Positions 53,115 through 62,378 are shown, counted from the first letter of the stretch. The stretch is 64,000 bases of DNA from Pseudosulfitobacter pseudonitzschiae (GCF_900129395.1 NZ_FQVP01000001.1:620001-684000), one strand, 5' to 3'. A program made the numbers and translations. Notes: generated by a model from the letters alone, not told the origin.

Positions 53115-54323
53115 ATGACCACATCGATTCCGCAAGCGCGATACCGCTGGGTGATCGTCATCGCCTCGGCGCTGATATTGGCGATTTCGATGGGGGCCAT
53201 CGTCAACGGCATGTCCGCCTTTATCGTGCCGATGCAGATGCAGTTCGGCTGGCCGCGCGGACAGATTGCGCTGATCAATTTCGCGGGCATCATGGGGCTG
53301 GCCTTTGGGGGGCTGTTTATGGGGCCTTTGGCCGACCGCAAAGGCACGCGGCCTGTTGTGATGTTCGGCGTTACCGTTCTGGGCCTGTGTTATCTTGCAG
53401 CCGCCTTCATGACCGCGCTGTGGCAGTTCTATCTGTTGTTCTTCATCGCAGGGTTCTTTGGCGCGGCTGCCATTTTCCCGCCCGTCATGGCTGCTGTCGG
53501 CAACTGGTTCTTCGTGGGCGCTGGTATGGCGATCGGCATCGCGTCGGCGGGCCAGGCCATGGGGCAGGGCGGGGTGCCTTTTGTTTCGTCCTTCCTGATC
53601 AAGGCCATCGGCATCAGCGGTGCGTTCTGGGTGACAGGTGTCTTTATGCTGGTGACCTTGCTGCCGCTCAGCCTTTTGTTGCGTCAGCCGCCTTCTGCGG
53701 ATGATGCACAGCGCAAGGCCAGTGCCGCCGAAGAAGAGACACTGGTGCCCACCAACACTGTCATCATCACGATGAGTGCCGCGATCATCCTGTGCTGTAC
53801 GTGCATGTCGACACCGCTGATGCATCTTGTGCCGCTTATCCAGGACTGCGGCTTTGCCGCCGAACAAGCCGGCAGCGTGATCTTCGTGATGCTGCTTGTG
53901 GCGATTGCGGGCCGTCTTGCCTTTGGCAAACTGGCCGACGTGATCGGGGCTGTGCCTGCCTATATGACCGCGACAGCGTGGATGACGGCATTGGTCTTCG
54001 GGTTTATCTACATCGACAATCTCAGCCTGTTCTACGTCTACGGGATCATCTACGGCTTTGGCTATGCGGGTGTCATGACCGGCGTGCTGGTGTCCCTGCG
54101 GATGCTGACGCCGCCGTCACGGCGCGCACAGGCTTTGGGGATCGTCACGATGTTCGGCTGGTTCGGCCATGCGATTGGCGGCTATCAGGGCGGGGCACTG
54201 TACGATCTGACAGGGAATTACACAGCCGCCTTTGCGGTGGCGGCGATTGCGGGAGTGCTGAACCTGATCATCGTCAGCACCCTGTTGCGCAAGACGCGCC
54301 GCGCCCGGATGCTGGCCGCCTAG
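53115..54323 (+). CDS. MFS transporter (monocarboxylate/OFA-like)
   Basis: 402-residue twelve-helix major-facilitator protein. The first cytoplasmic loop carries GLFMGPLADRKGTRPVVM, a version of the G-x3-D-(R/K)-x-G motif, and the second half repeats it as GRLAFGKLADVIGA. The helix IVNGMSAFIVPMQMQFGWPRGQIALINF resembles the oxalate/formate-antiporter and monocarboxylate groups. A hydrophilic central loop (PPSADDAQRKASAAEEET) separates the halves. The start follows an AGGTAACACG stretch. Its TAG shares CTAG with the convergent TusA-like gene's TAG. Confidence 0.85.
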   Translation: MTTSIPQARYRWVIVIASALILAISMGAIVNGMSAFIVPMQMQFGWPRGQIALINFAGIMGLAFGGLFMGPLADRKGTRPVVMFGVTVLGLCYLAAAFMTALWQFYLLFFIAGFFGAAAIFPPVMAAVGNWFFVGAGMAIGIASAGQAMGQGGVPFVSSFLIKAIGISGAFWVTGVFMLVTLLPLSLLLRQPPSADDAQRKASAAEEETLVPTNTVIITMSAAIILCCTCMSTPLMHLVPLIQDCGFAAEQAGSVIFVMLLVAIAGRLAFGKLADVIGAVPAYMTATAWMTALVFGFIYIDNLSLFYVYGIIYGFGYAGVMTGVLVSLRMLTPPSRRAQALGIVTMFGWFGHAIGGYQGGALYDLTGNYTAAFAVAAIAGVLNLIIVSTLLRKTRRARMLAA

Positions 54324-54553
54324 CGTCCCTTGCGGATGACATAGACCTGCACGTCACCATCCACGTTCGCAGACACCAGTTCATGCCCTGCCTCGGCGCA
54401 GAAATGCGGCATGTCGATCACGGCGGCGGGGTCGTCCGCCTGCACGGTCAGCGTGTCGCCCACGGCCAGCGGTTGCAGCCGTTTGCGCGCCTTGAGAACG
54501 GGCAGCGGGCACAGCAGCCCAGTGGCGTCCAGCATGTGAGGATCATCAGTCAT
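54320..54553 (-). CDS. TusA/SirA-family sulfur carrier-like protein
   Basis: 77-residue protein with the two-layer alpha/beta fold of TusA: MLDATGLLCPLPVLKARKRL carries the sulfur-accepting Cys15 in the CPxP motif (CPLP), followed by GDTLTVQADDPAAVIDMPHFCAEAGHEL. TusA relays persulfide for tRNA thiolation or molybdenum-cofactor work. The many paralogues make the exact role uncertain. The terminal stop codons of this gene and the MFS gene overlap. Confidence 0.88.
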   Translation of the reverse strand: MTDDPHMLDATGLLCPLPVLKARKRLQPLAVGDTLTVQADDPAAVIDMPHFCAEAGHELVSANVDGDVQVYVIRKGR

Positions 54554-54645
54554 GTCCCTGACTTAGGCGGGTTGTTTCAAGCTGTCCACAAGGTTGTGAC
54601 CAAAGGCCGCGTGACGGCGCTGTGCCAATGGCCTATGTCGAAGCC

Positions 54646-55398
54646 ATGTATGGAATAGACATCATCGACGCAGCCCTGCTGCCCGCCATGCTGGTTGCTC
54701 TTGTGGCCGGAGTCTTCAGCTTTCTGTCGCCCTGCGTGCTGCCCATCGTGCCGCCCTATCTGGCCTATATGAGCGGCGTGACCCTGAACGATATGGACAG
54801 CGTTGCATCGGGTCGCAGACGTGCCGTGATTGCGGCGCTGTTCTTCGTGATGGGGCTGAGCACCGTGTTCTTGCTGCTGGGGTTCACAGCCTCGGCCTTT
54901 GGCGCGTTTTTCCTGCAAAACCAGGCGCTGTTTTCCAAGATCTCCGGCGTCGTGGTGATCGTCTTTGGCCTGCATTTCCTGGGCGTCTTCCGCATTCCGT
55001 TTCTGGACCAAGAGGCGCGTCTGGATGTGGGCGACCGGGGTGGGTCCTCCTTTGGCGCCTATGTGCTGGGGCTGGCCTTTGCCTTTGGCTGGACGCCTTG
55101 CATCGGCCCGCAACTGGGCGCGATCCTGTCGCTGGCGGCGTCCGAGGCATCCGTGGCCCGTGGCACCGTTCTGCTGGGGGTCTATGCGGCGGGACTGGGC
55201 ATTCCGTTCCTGCTGGCCGCGATGTTCATCACCCGCGCGATGGGGCTGATGAACCGGATCAAACGCCACATGAAGCTGATTGAACGGATCATGGGCGTGT
55301 TGTTGGTGATCGTCGGTCTGGCATTGGTCACCGGCGCGTTTACCTGGTTCAGCTTCTGGCTGCTGGAAACCTTTCCCGTTCTCAGCACTTTAGGCTGA
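54646..55398 (+). CDS. ccdA: Cytochrome c biogenesis protein CcdA
   Basis: 250-residue six-helix membrane protein that carries reducing power from cytoplasmic thioredoxin to periplasmic disulfide proteins for haem attachment. The redox cysteines are in SFLSPCVLPIVPPYLAYMSG (helix 1) and FGWTPCIGPQLGAILSLA (helix 4). The start at MYGIDIIDAALLPAM is preferred over two in-frame upstream codons (ATG and GTG) because CcdA proteins start here. It fits the c-type cytochrome needs of the cbb3 oxidase but is not in that cluster. Confidence 0.92.
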   Translation: MYGIDIIDAALLPAMLVALVAGVFSFLSPCVLPIVPPYLAYMSGVTLNDMDSVASGRRRAVIAALFFVMGLSTVFLLLGFTASAFGAFFLQNQALFSKISGVVVIVFGLHFLGVFRIPFLDQEARLDVGDRGGSSFGAYVLGLAFAFGWTPCIGPQLGAILSLAASEASVARGTVLLGVYAAGLGIPFLLAAMFITRAMGLMNRIKRHMKLIERIMGVLLVIVGLALVTGAFTWFSFWLLETFPVLSTLG

Positions 55399-55449
55399 CG
55401 GCTGCGTGAAACCGGTCTAGACTGTGACCCAAAGCAGGACGCAGGCCGG

Positions 55450-56718
55450 ATGCACGAACAAAAAGACACAGTGACCAGACGACGGGTGTTCTACATCCCC
55501 GGCTATGATCCCATTCACCCGCGCCGCTACCGCGAGCTGTACCGCAAGGAAGGCAGCGCGCAGGCCGAGATCAGCGGCTATGAGATCGGGCTGAAGCCGC
55601 GCAAGTTCAATGGCAACTATGGCTGGCATGTGGATGCGGTCATTGATGGCACGGACGTGGACGCCGATGTCGAAGTGCTGGTCTGGTCCGATATCGTGCG
55701 CGACAGCATGGCAACCTCGATCCCCGCAACCTATCTGCAACTGGTCCGCACGGCTTGGGTCTATATCTCGACAGGGGCCTTGGGGCGTTTGATGAAGCTG
55801 CGCAAGGGGCCGATTATTGCGGCGCTTTATCCGGTGGGGATGTTGCTGGTGCAATTGCTGCTGGCAGTTCTGCTGGCGTGGGCCGTGTTCACATGGGGCT
55901 TTCGCGCGATGGACTGGGCGATGCAGGCGGCTTTGGGCCCGCATATGCTGGGGCCGCTGTTCGGCCTGCGGCTGATCCTGTGGGGCGCATTGGCGCTGGG
56001 GGCGGCGGTCTGGTTGATGCGGTGGTTCAAGAAACAGGACGGCAAGTTCTTTGCCTATTACCTGATGCACGATTACGCCTTTTCCGCCGCCTCGCGGGGG
56101 GCAAACCCGCCCGAGCTTGAGACGCGCATGGCGGTCTTTGCGGACAGCATCGCGGCATCGTTGCAATCCGATGTGGACGAGGTGCTGGTCGTTGGCCATT
56201 CCTCGGGTGCGCATCTGGCGGTGTCGATCCTGTCGGACCTGATCCGCGCGGGCAGGGTGCCGGGTGATGGTCCGCAGTTGGCGTTTCTGTCGCTGGGGCA
56301 GGTGGTGCCAATGGTGTCCTTTTTGCCTGACGCGAAACGCCTGCGCGGTGATCTGCGGTTTCTCAGCACGACGGACGCGCTGACATGGGTGGATGTCACC
56401 GCCCCGGGCGACGGCTGTGCCTTTGCCCTGTGCGATCCGGTGGCGGTGTCGGGTGTGGCGCCCAAGGGGCAAAAGTGGCCGCTGGTGCTGTCGGCGGCCT
56501 TTACCCAGACGCTGAGCCCCGCCCGCTGGAAGGAGCTGCGCTGGCGGTTCTTCCGGCTGCATTTTCAATATCTGTGTGCCTTTGACCGACCTGGGGACTA
56601 TGATTATTTCCAGATCACCGCAGGCCCGCGATACCTCTCTGACCGCTATGCGGGACGGCAACCGTCGAAATCGCGTATCGTGGCGGCGGTGTCGAAATAC
56701 ACCTCTGTGGCCGCATGA
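55450..56718 (+). CDS. Membrane-associated alpha/beta-hydrolase-like protein
   Basis: 422-residue protein beginning RRRVFYIPGYDPIHPRRYRELY, with two membrane segments in the middle (GMLLVQLLLAVLLAWAVFTWGF and LRLILWGALALGAAVWLM). Downstream is a nucleophile elbow VLVVGHSSGAHLAVSIL (GHSSG, Ser near 249), then LAFLSLGQVVPMVS. The C-terminal part has no clear motif apart from conserved-looking aromatic residues. This is consistent with a serine hydrolase, perhaps acting on lipids at the membrane; the substrate is unknown. Its TGA overlaps the ATG of a cytochrome P450 as ATGA, so the two products are probably made together. Confidence 0.72.
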   Translation: MHEQKDTVTRRRVFYIPGYDPIHPRRYRELYRKEGSAQAEISGYEIGLKPRKFNGNYGWHVDAVIDGTDVDADVEVLVWSDIVRDSMATSIPATYLQLVRTAWVYISTGALGRLMKLRKGPIIAALYPVGMLLVQLLLAVLLAWAVFTWGFRAMDWAMQAALGPHMLGPLFGLRLILWGALALGAAVWLMRWFKKQDGKFFAYYLMHDYAFSAASRGANPPELETRMAVFADSIAASLQSDVDEVLVVGHSSGAHLAVSILSDLIRAGRVPGDGPQLAFLSLGQVVPMVSFLPDAKRLRGDLRFLSTTDALTWVDVTAPGDGCAFALCDPVAVSGVAPKGQKWPLVLSAAFTQTLSPARWKELRWRFFRLHFQYLCAFDRPGDYDYFQITAGPRYLSDRYAGRQPSKSRIVAAVSKYTSVAA

Positions 56719-58067
56719 TCCAACCGCCGAAACCCCCCAGCCGTCCGGACAAGGTGTCATTGTGGCGCTATGTGCGCCTGTTCAGACGGGACTTGCTGTC
56801 GGCCCAGCCTGCGCGCCTGTACCGCGCCTGGATGGCCGAATTTCGCACGCCGTTTTTCCGGTCCTATATGCTGAACCAGCCCGATCTGGTCGAACTTTTG
56901 TTGAAAGAACGCCCCGACGATTTCCCCAAATCCGACCGCATCAGCGAAGGGCTGCGCCCGCTGCTGGGCAATTCGGTGTTCCTGACCAATGGAGAAACCT
57001 GGAAACGCCAGCGCCGCATCATCGATCCCGCCTTCGAGGGTGGGCGTCTGCGCGACACCTTTGCCGCGATGTGGGACGCAGCCGAAGCTGCGGCCACGCG
57101 TTTGGACAAGCGCGCAGGGCAGGTGGTCGAGATCGAGGCAGAGACCAGTCACGCCGCCGCCGACGTGATCTTTCGGACGCTGTTTTCCATCCCCATCGAA
57201 CATGAGGTGGCGACCGAGGTCTTTGACGAATTTCGCCGCTATCAGCGGGGCCAGCCGATCCTGAATCTTGCGGCTTTCATACCGCTGCCGCGCTGGATGC
57301 CGCGTCTGCACCGCAAGTCCACCCGCGCCAGTGCGGCGCGCATCCGCGATCTGATCACACGGCTGACCCGTGACCGGATGGCGGCGATCACGGCAGGAAC
57401 GGCCCCCGACGATCTGGCGACCAAGATCATGACCACCGCCGATCCGTACACGGGCCAGACGTTCGACACCGAGGAGATGGTCGACCAGGTGGCGATCTTC
57501 TTTCTTGCGGGCCATGAAACCAGTGCCTCGGCGCTGGCTTGGGCGCTGTACCTGATGGCGCTGTATCCAGACTGGCAGGACAGGCTGGCCGCCGAGGCGC
57601 AGGTGCTGGAACGCGCCGATTTCGCTGTTATGTCCAAACTGCGCCTGTCGCGGGACGTGTTCCGCGAAACCCTGCGCCTGTACCCGCCCGTGCCGATGAT
57701 GGTGCGCGAGGCCGCGTGCCCCGAACATTTCCGCGACCGCGTGGTGCCAAAAGGCAGCCAGCTGGTCCTGAGCCCCTGGCATCTGCACCGGCACGAACGG
57801 CTGTGGGACCGCCCCGATGATTTTGACCCGGACCGCTGGCACACCGAAAACGGCAAGACCTGCGCGCGCAACGCCTATATGCCCTTTTCCGCAGGTGCGC
57901 GGGTGTGCACCGGCGCAGGCTTTGCCATGGTCGAGGGACCGCTGATCCTGTCACGCATCCTGCGCGATTTCCGCGTCACGCTGACCGACGCACCGCCGCC
58001 CGTGCCCGTCGCACACCTGACCGTACGCTCGGATGGGGGCATTCCGCTGATGCTGACCCGCCGCTGA
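56715..58067 (+). CDS. Cytochrome P450
   Basis: 450-residue soluble P450 monooxygenase. The I-helix oxygen-activation motif is AGHETSASAL, the K-helix ExxR is ETLRLYPPVP, and the haem-ligand loop is FSAGARVCTGAGFA with Cys398. A Phe-x2-Gly-x-Arg-x-Cys pattern is fulfilled, so the enzyme should bind haem. No ferredoxin or reductase gene is adjacent, so redox partners are elsewhere. It is translationally coupled to the hydrolase upstream. Substrate unknown; a hydrophobic or lipid-derived compound is a guess from the partner. Confidence 0.92.
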   Translation: MIQPPKPPSRPDKVSLWRYVRLFRRDLLSAQPARLYRAWMAEFRTPFFRSYMLNQPDLVELLLKERPDDFPKSDRISEGLRPLLGNSVFLTNGETWKRQRRIIDPAFEGGRLRDTFAAMWDAAEAAATRLDKRAGQVVEIEAETSHAAADVIFRTLFSIPIEHEVATEVFDEFRRYQRGQPILNLAAFIPLPRWMPRLHRKSTRASAARIRDLITRLTRDRMAAITAGTAPDDLATKIMTTADPYTGQTFDTEEMVDQVAIFFLAGHETSASALAWALYLMALYPDWQDRLAAEAQVLERADFAVMSKLRLSRDVFRETLRLYPPVPMMVREAACPEHFRDRVVPKGSQLVLSPWHLHRHERLWDRPDDFDPDRWHTENGKTCARNAYMPFSAGARVCTGAGFAMVEGPLILSRILRDFRVTLTDAPPPVPVAHLTVRSDGGIPLMLTRR

Positions 58068-58151
58068 GGATCTGTTTGCGCTATCACATTCTAAGCCGCG
58101 CCCAGATGCGGTAACACCATGCCAAAGAATCAAATGAATTCGGAGTTTCCC

Positions 58152-59042
58152 ATGTCCAAGACCGCAGACCAACACGCACAAATGCAAACCGGTGCAGGCT
58201 TTATCGCCGCCCTGGACCAATCGGGCGGGTCGACCCCCAAGGCGCTGGGGCTCTACGGCGTGGATTCCAACGACTATGACAGCGAAGAAGCGATGTTTGC
58301 CGAAATCCAGAAGATGCGCGAGCGGATCATTCTGGCGGATGACTTCACCGGCAAGAAGGTGATCGGTGCGATCTTGTTTGAACGCACCATGGGCGAGAGC
58401 ATCGAAGGCAAGAAAGTGCCCGACTACCTGTGGGAAAACTGCAATGTCGTACCCTTCCTGAAGATCGACAAAGGTCTGGAAGACGAGGCAAACGGCGTGC
58501 AGATGATGAAACCGATGCCGTCGCTGGACGCGACACTGCAAGCGGCAGCCAAGGCGGGCATTTACGGAACCAAGGAACGTTCGGTCGTGAACGTGGCCAA
58601 TGCGGAGGGGATCGAACAGGTCGTGGCCCAGCAGTTCGAGGTCGCGCGCCAGGTCATCGCTGCCGGTCTGGTGCCGATCATCGAACCCGAGGTGAACATC
58701 CATTCGGAGAGCAAGGCAGAAGCCGAGGACATGCTGAAGGCGGCGCTTCTGAAGCATCTGGATACGCTGGCCGAGGGCGAAGACGTGATGCTGAAGCTGA
58801 CCATCCCGAACACGGCGGGTCTGTATGACGATCTGGCGGATCACGCGCGCGTGGTGCGTGTTGTGGCGCTGTCAGGCGGGTACAGCACCGATGTCGCCTG
58901 CGAAAAGCTGAGCCAGAACACCAAGATGATCGCCAGCTTCAGCCGCGCGCTGACCGAAGGGTTGCAGCGGTCGATGTCCGATGCCGAGTTCAACACCGCA
59001 CTGGGCACCAACATCGACAAGATTTACCGCGCGTCGATCTGA
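58152..59042 (+). CDS. Fructose-bisphosphate aldolase class I
   Basis: 296-residue Schiff-base aldolase of the class I type found in some bacteria. AALDQSGGSTPKAL near the N terminus, AILFERTMGE, FLKIDKGLEDE, PIIEPEVNIHS and MLKLTIPNTAG (Schiff-base Lys candidate) are in the expected order. It works in glycolysis and gluconeogenesis. The start at MSKTADQHAQMQTG follows GGAG, and an ATG 11 codons earlier is less likely. Tandem hairpins follow the stop. Confidence 0.93.
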   Translation: MSKTADQHAQMQTGAGFIAALDQSGGSTPKALGLYGVDSNDYDSEEAMFAEIQKMRERIILADDFTGKKVIGAILFERTMGESIEGKKVPDYLWENCNVVPFLKIDKGLEDEANGVQMMKPMPSLDATLQAAAKAGIYGTKERSVVNVANAEGIEQVVAQQFEVARQVIAAGLVPIIEPEVNIHSESKAEAEDMLKAALLKHLDTLAEGEDVMLKLTIPNTAGLYDDLADHARVVRVVALSGGYSTDVACEKLSQNTKMIASFSRALTEGLQRSMSDAEFNTALGTNIDKIYRASI

Positions 59043-59048
59043 ATCAGG

Positions 59049-59094
59049 GAGAATGCCGCGGCATTCTCCAACAGGTTTTTCAGTCTGAAAAACC
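59049..59094 (+). terminator. Two perfect hairpins after the aldolase gene
   Basis: gagaatgccg-cggcattctc is a perfect 20-bp palindrome, followed five bases later by ggtttttcag-t-ctgaaaaacc, a perfect 10-bp inverted repeat. They lie between the convergent aldolase gene and a small minus-strand gene and probably end transcription in both directions. Confidence 0.7.
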
Positions 59095-59095
59095 G

Positions 59096-59332
59096 CTAAA
59101 ACAGGACGCGGATTGGTTCGTTGTTGCAAAAGACGACGAACTGGCCCGCGTTCTCGATGGCATGATAGCCACGCCGTTGCACTTCACGCAAAAATGCGTC
59201 GCGGCCCACGTATCGCTCGATGTCGCGGATCTTACGGCGGATGACCGCGCCGCGACGGGCCGCCTGGGTGCTGAAAATTTCCAAAACGTATCGGTCGGGG
59301 CTGAAGGGGCCATGGGGGTGAAACTCTGACAT
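59096..59332 (-). CDS. Small conserved protein of unknown function
   Basis: 78 residues: MSEFHPHGPFSPDRYVLEIF then STQAARRGAVIRRKIRDIERYVG, a basic helical segment, and a short C-terminal part VQRRGYHAIENAGQFVVFCNNEPIRVLF. No membrane segment or catalytic motif is seen. I recall similar Roseobacter proteins being labelled phosphoribosylanthranilate isomerase by neighbourhood error; the sequence has no TIM-barrel features, so that name should not be used. It follows the RHH gene on the same strand. Confidence 0.65.
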   Translation of the reverse strand: MSEFHPHGPFSPDRYVLEIFSTQAARRGAVIRRKIRDIERYVGRDAFLREVQRRGYHAIENAGQFVVFCNNEPIRVLF

Positions 59333-59355
59333 TTCGTCAGATCAGCAGACCGTGG

Positions 59356-59574
59356 TTAACGCCCGGTTAATTCGTGGAAGACAAAGAGGCGTATCGACGA
59401 GGCAAGCCCCACTTCTGGGTCGCGTGCATCGTCAATCTCTGCCGCCAGCGCATTGATCGGCTGGCCCCGTGTGGCGGCAATATCACGAAACGCACGCCAG
59501 AACGCATCTTCCAGTGACACCGACGTGCGGTGCCCGTGCAGGGTGAGTGACCGTTTGACGGGCCGGCCGCTCAT
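59356..59574 (-). CDS. Ribbon-helix-helix domain protein
   Basis: 72-residue protein with the RHH_4-type pattern: VKRSLTLHGHRTSVSLEDAFWRAFRDIAATRGQPINALAAEID. The TSVSLEDAFW strand-helix start is characteristic, and a basic N terminus precedes it. Such proteins may bind DNA as dimers, but targets are unknown. Its ATG overlaps the stop of the DUF4169 gene as ATGA, and the group follows fumC, so it is translated with that operon. Confidence 0.82.
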   Translation of the reverse strand: MSGRPVKRSLTLHGHRTSVSLEDAFWRAFRDIAATRGQPINALAAEIDDARDPEVGLASSIRLFVFHELTGR

Positions 59575-59747
59575 GGTTCGCGTTTGTGATTGTCCAGCGC
59601 GCGCACGGCCCGGTCGGCCTCTTTGCGCGCGCTGTCTTTTTGCGCCTTGGTGCGCCCGAACTTTACCGCATTTTCATCGGCCCGCGCGGATTTCTCGGCG
59701 CGGGCTTTGGCCTTGCGGGCCTTGTTCAGGTTCACCGGCGTGACCAT
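59571..59747 (-). CDS. DUF4169 small basic protein
   Basis: 58 residues, almost all helical and strongly charged: MVTPVNLNKARKAKARAEK, then SARADENAVKFGRTKAQKD. This N(L/K)NKARKAKAR...FGRTKAxK pattern is DUF4169. The function is unknown; the composition suggests nucleic-acid or ribosome contact (guess). It starts 4 bases after the fumC stop and overlaps the RHH gene. Confidence 0.85.
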   Translation of the reverse strand: MVTPVNLNKARKAKARAEKSARADENAVKFGRTKAQKDSARKEADRAVRALDNHKREP

Positions 59748-59751
59748 AGGC

Positions 59752-61143
59752 TTACTTCGGCCCGATCATGTTTTCGGGACGCACCACGCGGTCGAATTCC
59801 TCCGCATCGACAAATCCCAGCGCAATCGCTTCTTCTTTCAGCGTCGTGCCGTTCTTGTGCGCGGTCTTGGCGACCTTGGTGGCATTGTCATAGCCGATTG
59901 TCGGGGCCAATGCTGTCACCAGCATCAGCGATTCCTTCATCAGCTTGTCGATCCGCGCGGTGTTTGCCTGCGTGCCGACCACCATGTTGTCGGTAAAGCT
60001 GCCCGCCGCATCGCCCAGCAATTGCATCGACTGGATCACGTTATAGCTCATCATCGGGTTATAGACGTTCAGTTCGAAATGACCTTGGCTGCCTGCAAAG
60101 CCCACGGCGGCGTCGTTGCCCATGACGTGCGCACAGACCATTGTCAGCGCCTCGGCCTGAGTCGGGTTCACCTTGCCCGGCATGATCGACGATCCCGGCT
60201 CGTTCTCGGGCAGGATCAGCTCGCCCAGACCCGAACGCGGGCCCGAGCCCAGCAGGCGCATGTCGTTGGCGATCTTGAACAGCGACGCCGCGACGGTTTT
60301 CAGCGCGCCCGAGAACATGACCATCGCGTCATGGGCGGCCAGTGCCTCGAACTTGTTGGGGGCGGTGACAAAGGGCAGGTCGGTGATTGCGGCAATTTCT
60401 GCGGCAACCTTCTCAGCAAAGCCCTTGCGGGTGTTCAGGCCGGTGCCGACGGCGGTGCCGCCCTGCGCCAGCTCGTAAATGTCGGGCAGGCAGGCCTCGA
60501 CACGCGCGATGCCCTTGGCGACCTGATGGGCGTAGCCGCCGAATTCCTGTCCCAGCGTCAGTGGCGTGGCATCCTGCGTGTGGGTGCGGCCGATCTTGAT
60601 GATGTCCTTGAACTCGTCCGACTTGGCCGCCAGTGCGGCGTGCAGCTTGCGCAGACCCGGCAGCAGCGTGTCGCGGGCCACCATGCCGATGGCAACGTGC
60701 ATCGCGGTCGGGAACGTATCGTTCGACGACTGGCCCATGTTGCAGTGATCGTTGGGGTGGACGGGTTTCTTCGACCCCATCTCGCCGCCCATGATCTCGA
60801 TCGCGCGGTTCGAGATGACCTCGTTGGCGTTCATGTTCGACTGGGTGCCCGATCCGGTCTGCCAGACGACCAGCGGAAAGTTGTCGTCGAACTTGCCGTC
60901 AATCACCTCTTGCGCCGCCTGCGCGATGGCGGGGGCCAGCTCCGCATCCAGATCGCCGAACTCCAGGTTCACTGCGGCACAGGCTTTCTTGATCACGCCC
61001 AGCGCGCGCACGATGGCGACGGGCTGTTTTTCCCAGCCGATGGGAAAGTTCATGATCGAGCGTTGCGTCTGCGCGCCCCAATATTTGTCCGATGGGACCT
61101 CAAGAGGGCCGAAGCTGTCGGTTTCGGTGCGGGTTTGGGACAT
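59752..61143 (-). CDS. fumC: Fumarate hydratase class II
   Basis: Iron-free, oxygen-stable fumarase of the TCA cycle. The 463-residue protein has [39 protein letters not shown], and the signature [13 protein letters not shown]. All active-site segments are present and the length is typical. It leads a minus-strand operon with the DUF4169 and RHH genes. Confidence 0.98.
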   Translation of the reverse strand: MSQTRTETDSFGPLEVPSDKYWGAQTQRSIMNFPIGWEKQPVAIVRALGVIKKACAAVNLEFGDLDAELAPAIAQAAQEVIDGKFDDNFPLVVWQTGSGTQSNMNANEVISNRAIEIMGGEMGSKKPVHPNDHCNMGQSSNDTFPTAMHVAIGMVARDTLLPGLRKLHAALAAKSDEFKDIIKIGRTHTQDATPLTLGQEFGGYAHQVAKGIARVEACLPDIYELAQGGTAVGTGLNTRKGFAEKVAAEIAAITDLPFVTAPNKFEALAAHDAMVMFSGALKTVAASLFKIANDMRLLGSGPRSGLGELILPENEPGSSIMPGKVNPTQAEALTMVCAHVMGNDAAVGFAGSQGHFELNVYNPMMSYNVIQSMQLLGDAAGSFTDNMVVGTQANTARIDKLMKESLMLVTALAPTIGYDNATKVAKTAHKNGTTLKEEAIALGFVDAEEFDRVVRPENMIGPK

Positions 61144-61367
61144 GAATAGGCTCCGGGCTTGTGAAATGTCACGCAGGGTGTACCGCCATGGCCGCGCTGG
61201 TGCAATTGGGCAATGACCCTGTTAGCGGGTGACTTGCCGCGCATTCCGCGCCCAAACCTTGTAGAAGAGGCCGGATGTGACACATCACCTGTGGCGGCCC
61301 GCCCACGGGACACTATATATGACCTCAGGGCGCTGAAGATCACGTGCCCATCTGAAGAGGACAGACC

Positions 61368-61937
61368 ATGACGCGCAGCGCCGCCCTTACCTTCAACGCT
61401 ATCACACGCCTGCAATTGCTGGCGGGGCTGACACTTTTGGCGTTGCTGTCGTTTGCCGTGCCCGCACGGGCCGACATCAGTAAGTTTGTAGGGTCATACA
61501 AAGGTTCTGCCGATGTGCTGTCTGCGGATGGGACCGTGCAACCCCGTGACATGAGTGTCGAAATCGGTGCCTCTGACAAAGGATTTACCGTGCGCTGGAC
61601 GTCAACGCGCACCCGCGACGATGGCACTGAAAAGTCGAAATCCTACGCGATCCGGTTTATTCCCAGCGATCGCAATGGAATCTATGCCGCCGCCATGGGC
61701 CGCAACGTGTTCGGTCATGATGTGCAACTGGACCCGATGCAGGGCGAGCCCTATGTCTGGGCCCGGCTCAGCGGCGACACGCTGTCGGTCTATTCGCTGT
61801 TTGTCACGGACGAGGGTGGATATGAGATCCAGCAATACGACCGTACCCTGGTGGACGAAGGGCTGCGTCTAAAATTCCAACGCCTGCGCAACGGCGCACC
61901 GCTGCGGTCGGTTTCAACGGTTCTAAAGCGTCAATAA
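61368..61937 (+). CDS. Secreted hypothetical protein
   Basis: 189-residue protein with a signal peptide (LLAGLTLLALLSFAVPARA, cleavage after ARA) and a beta-rich mature domain starting DISKFVGSYKGSADV. Repeated strand-like segments (RDMSVEIGASDKGFTVRWTS and later YSLFVTDEGGYEIQQYDRTLVDEG) suggest a lipocalin-like or small beta-barrel fold. No cysteine in the mature part, no catalytic motif. Family not recognised. It converges with the NUDIX gene, 6 bases apart. Confidence 0.7.
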   Translation: MTRSAALTFNAITRLQLLAGLTLLALLSFAVPARADISKFVGSYKGSADVLSADGTVQPRDMSVEIGASDKGFTVRWTSTRTRDDGTEKSKSYAIRFIPSDRNGIYAAAMGRNVFGHDVQLDPMQGEPYVWARLSGDTLSVYSLFVTDEGGYEIQQYDRTLVDEGLRLKFQRLRNGAPLRSVSTVLKRQ

Positions 61938-61943
61938 GGCAGC

Positions 61944-62378
61944 TCAGCCAGCGACTTGCGCCATGGCGCCAACGGCTTTCTTAACCACGCTGTCGACATG
62001 TTCGCTGGTGGCAATCTGTCGGGTCAGCACGTCGGTCACGGGCACCCAACGCGCATCACTGACATCGTCATTGGCCACTGGTACACCGCTGACATAGGCG
62101 CACAGCACAGCGGCCAGCAAAAAGTGGAATCGCACGGCACCGCTTTCGTCATGTACGATCACGTCAATATTGGTCAGATATTCCACGGCACGCCCTGTCA
62201 CGCCCGTCTCTTCGTGCAATTCACGCACCGCCGCTTTCAGCGTTGGCTCGCCCAGCTCCACATGCCCGCCGGGAAAGCCCCAAAGTCCGGCATCCGGTTC
62301 GTTCCTGCGCCGGACCAGCAAAACATGATCATCGCGGATCATAACGGCAAGTGCGGCAAGTTTGGGCGCTGTCAGCAT
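61944..62378 (-). CDS. NUDIX hydrolase
   Basis: 144-residue Nudix domain protein. The box GGHVELGEPTLKAAVRELHE continued by ETGV matches G-x5-E-x7-REUxEExGU fully, so a metal-dependent pyrophosphatase activity is expected. Preceding strands read ALAVMIRDDHVLLVRRRN. The substrate (nucleotide or other diphosphate) is unknown. The ATG at MLTAPKLAAL matches the usual start of the domain. A GTG seven codons upstream is an alternative. It follows sspB on the same strand. Confidence 0.88.
   Translation of the reverse strand: MLTAPKLAALAVMIRDDHVLLVRRRNEPDAGLWGFPGGHVELGEPTLKAAVRELHEETGVTGRAVEYLTNIDVIVHDESGAVRFHFLLAAVLCAYVSGVPVANDDVSDARWVPVTDVLTRQIATSEHVDSVVKKAVGAMAQVAG

Noticed and set aside
59049-59068. 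Perfect 20-bp palindrome as a recombination or attachment site
   Set aside because: It is followed at once by a second hairpin and lies just after a stop codon between convergent genes, which fits termination better; no recombinase gene is nearby.
59096-59332. Phosphoribosylanthranilate isomerase
   Set aside because: The 78-residue product is far too short for a TIM barrel and has none of the TrpF motifs.
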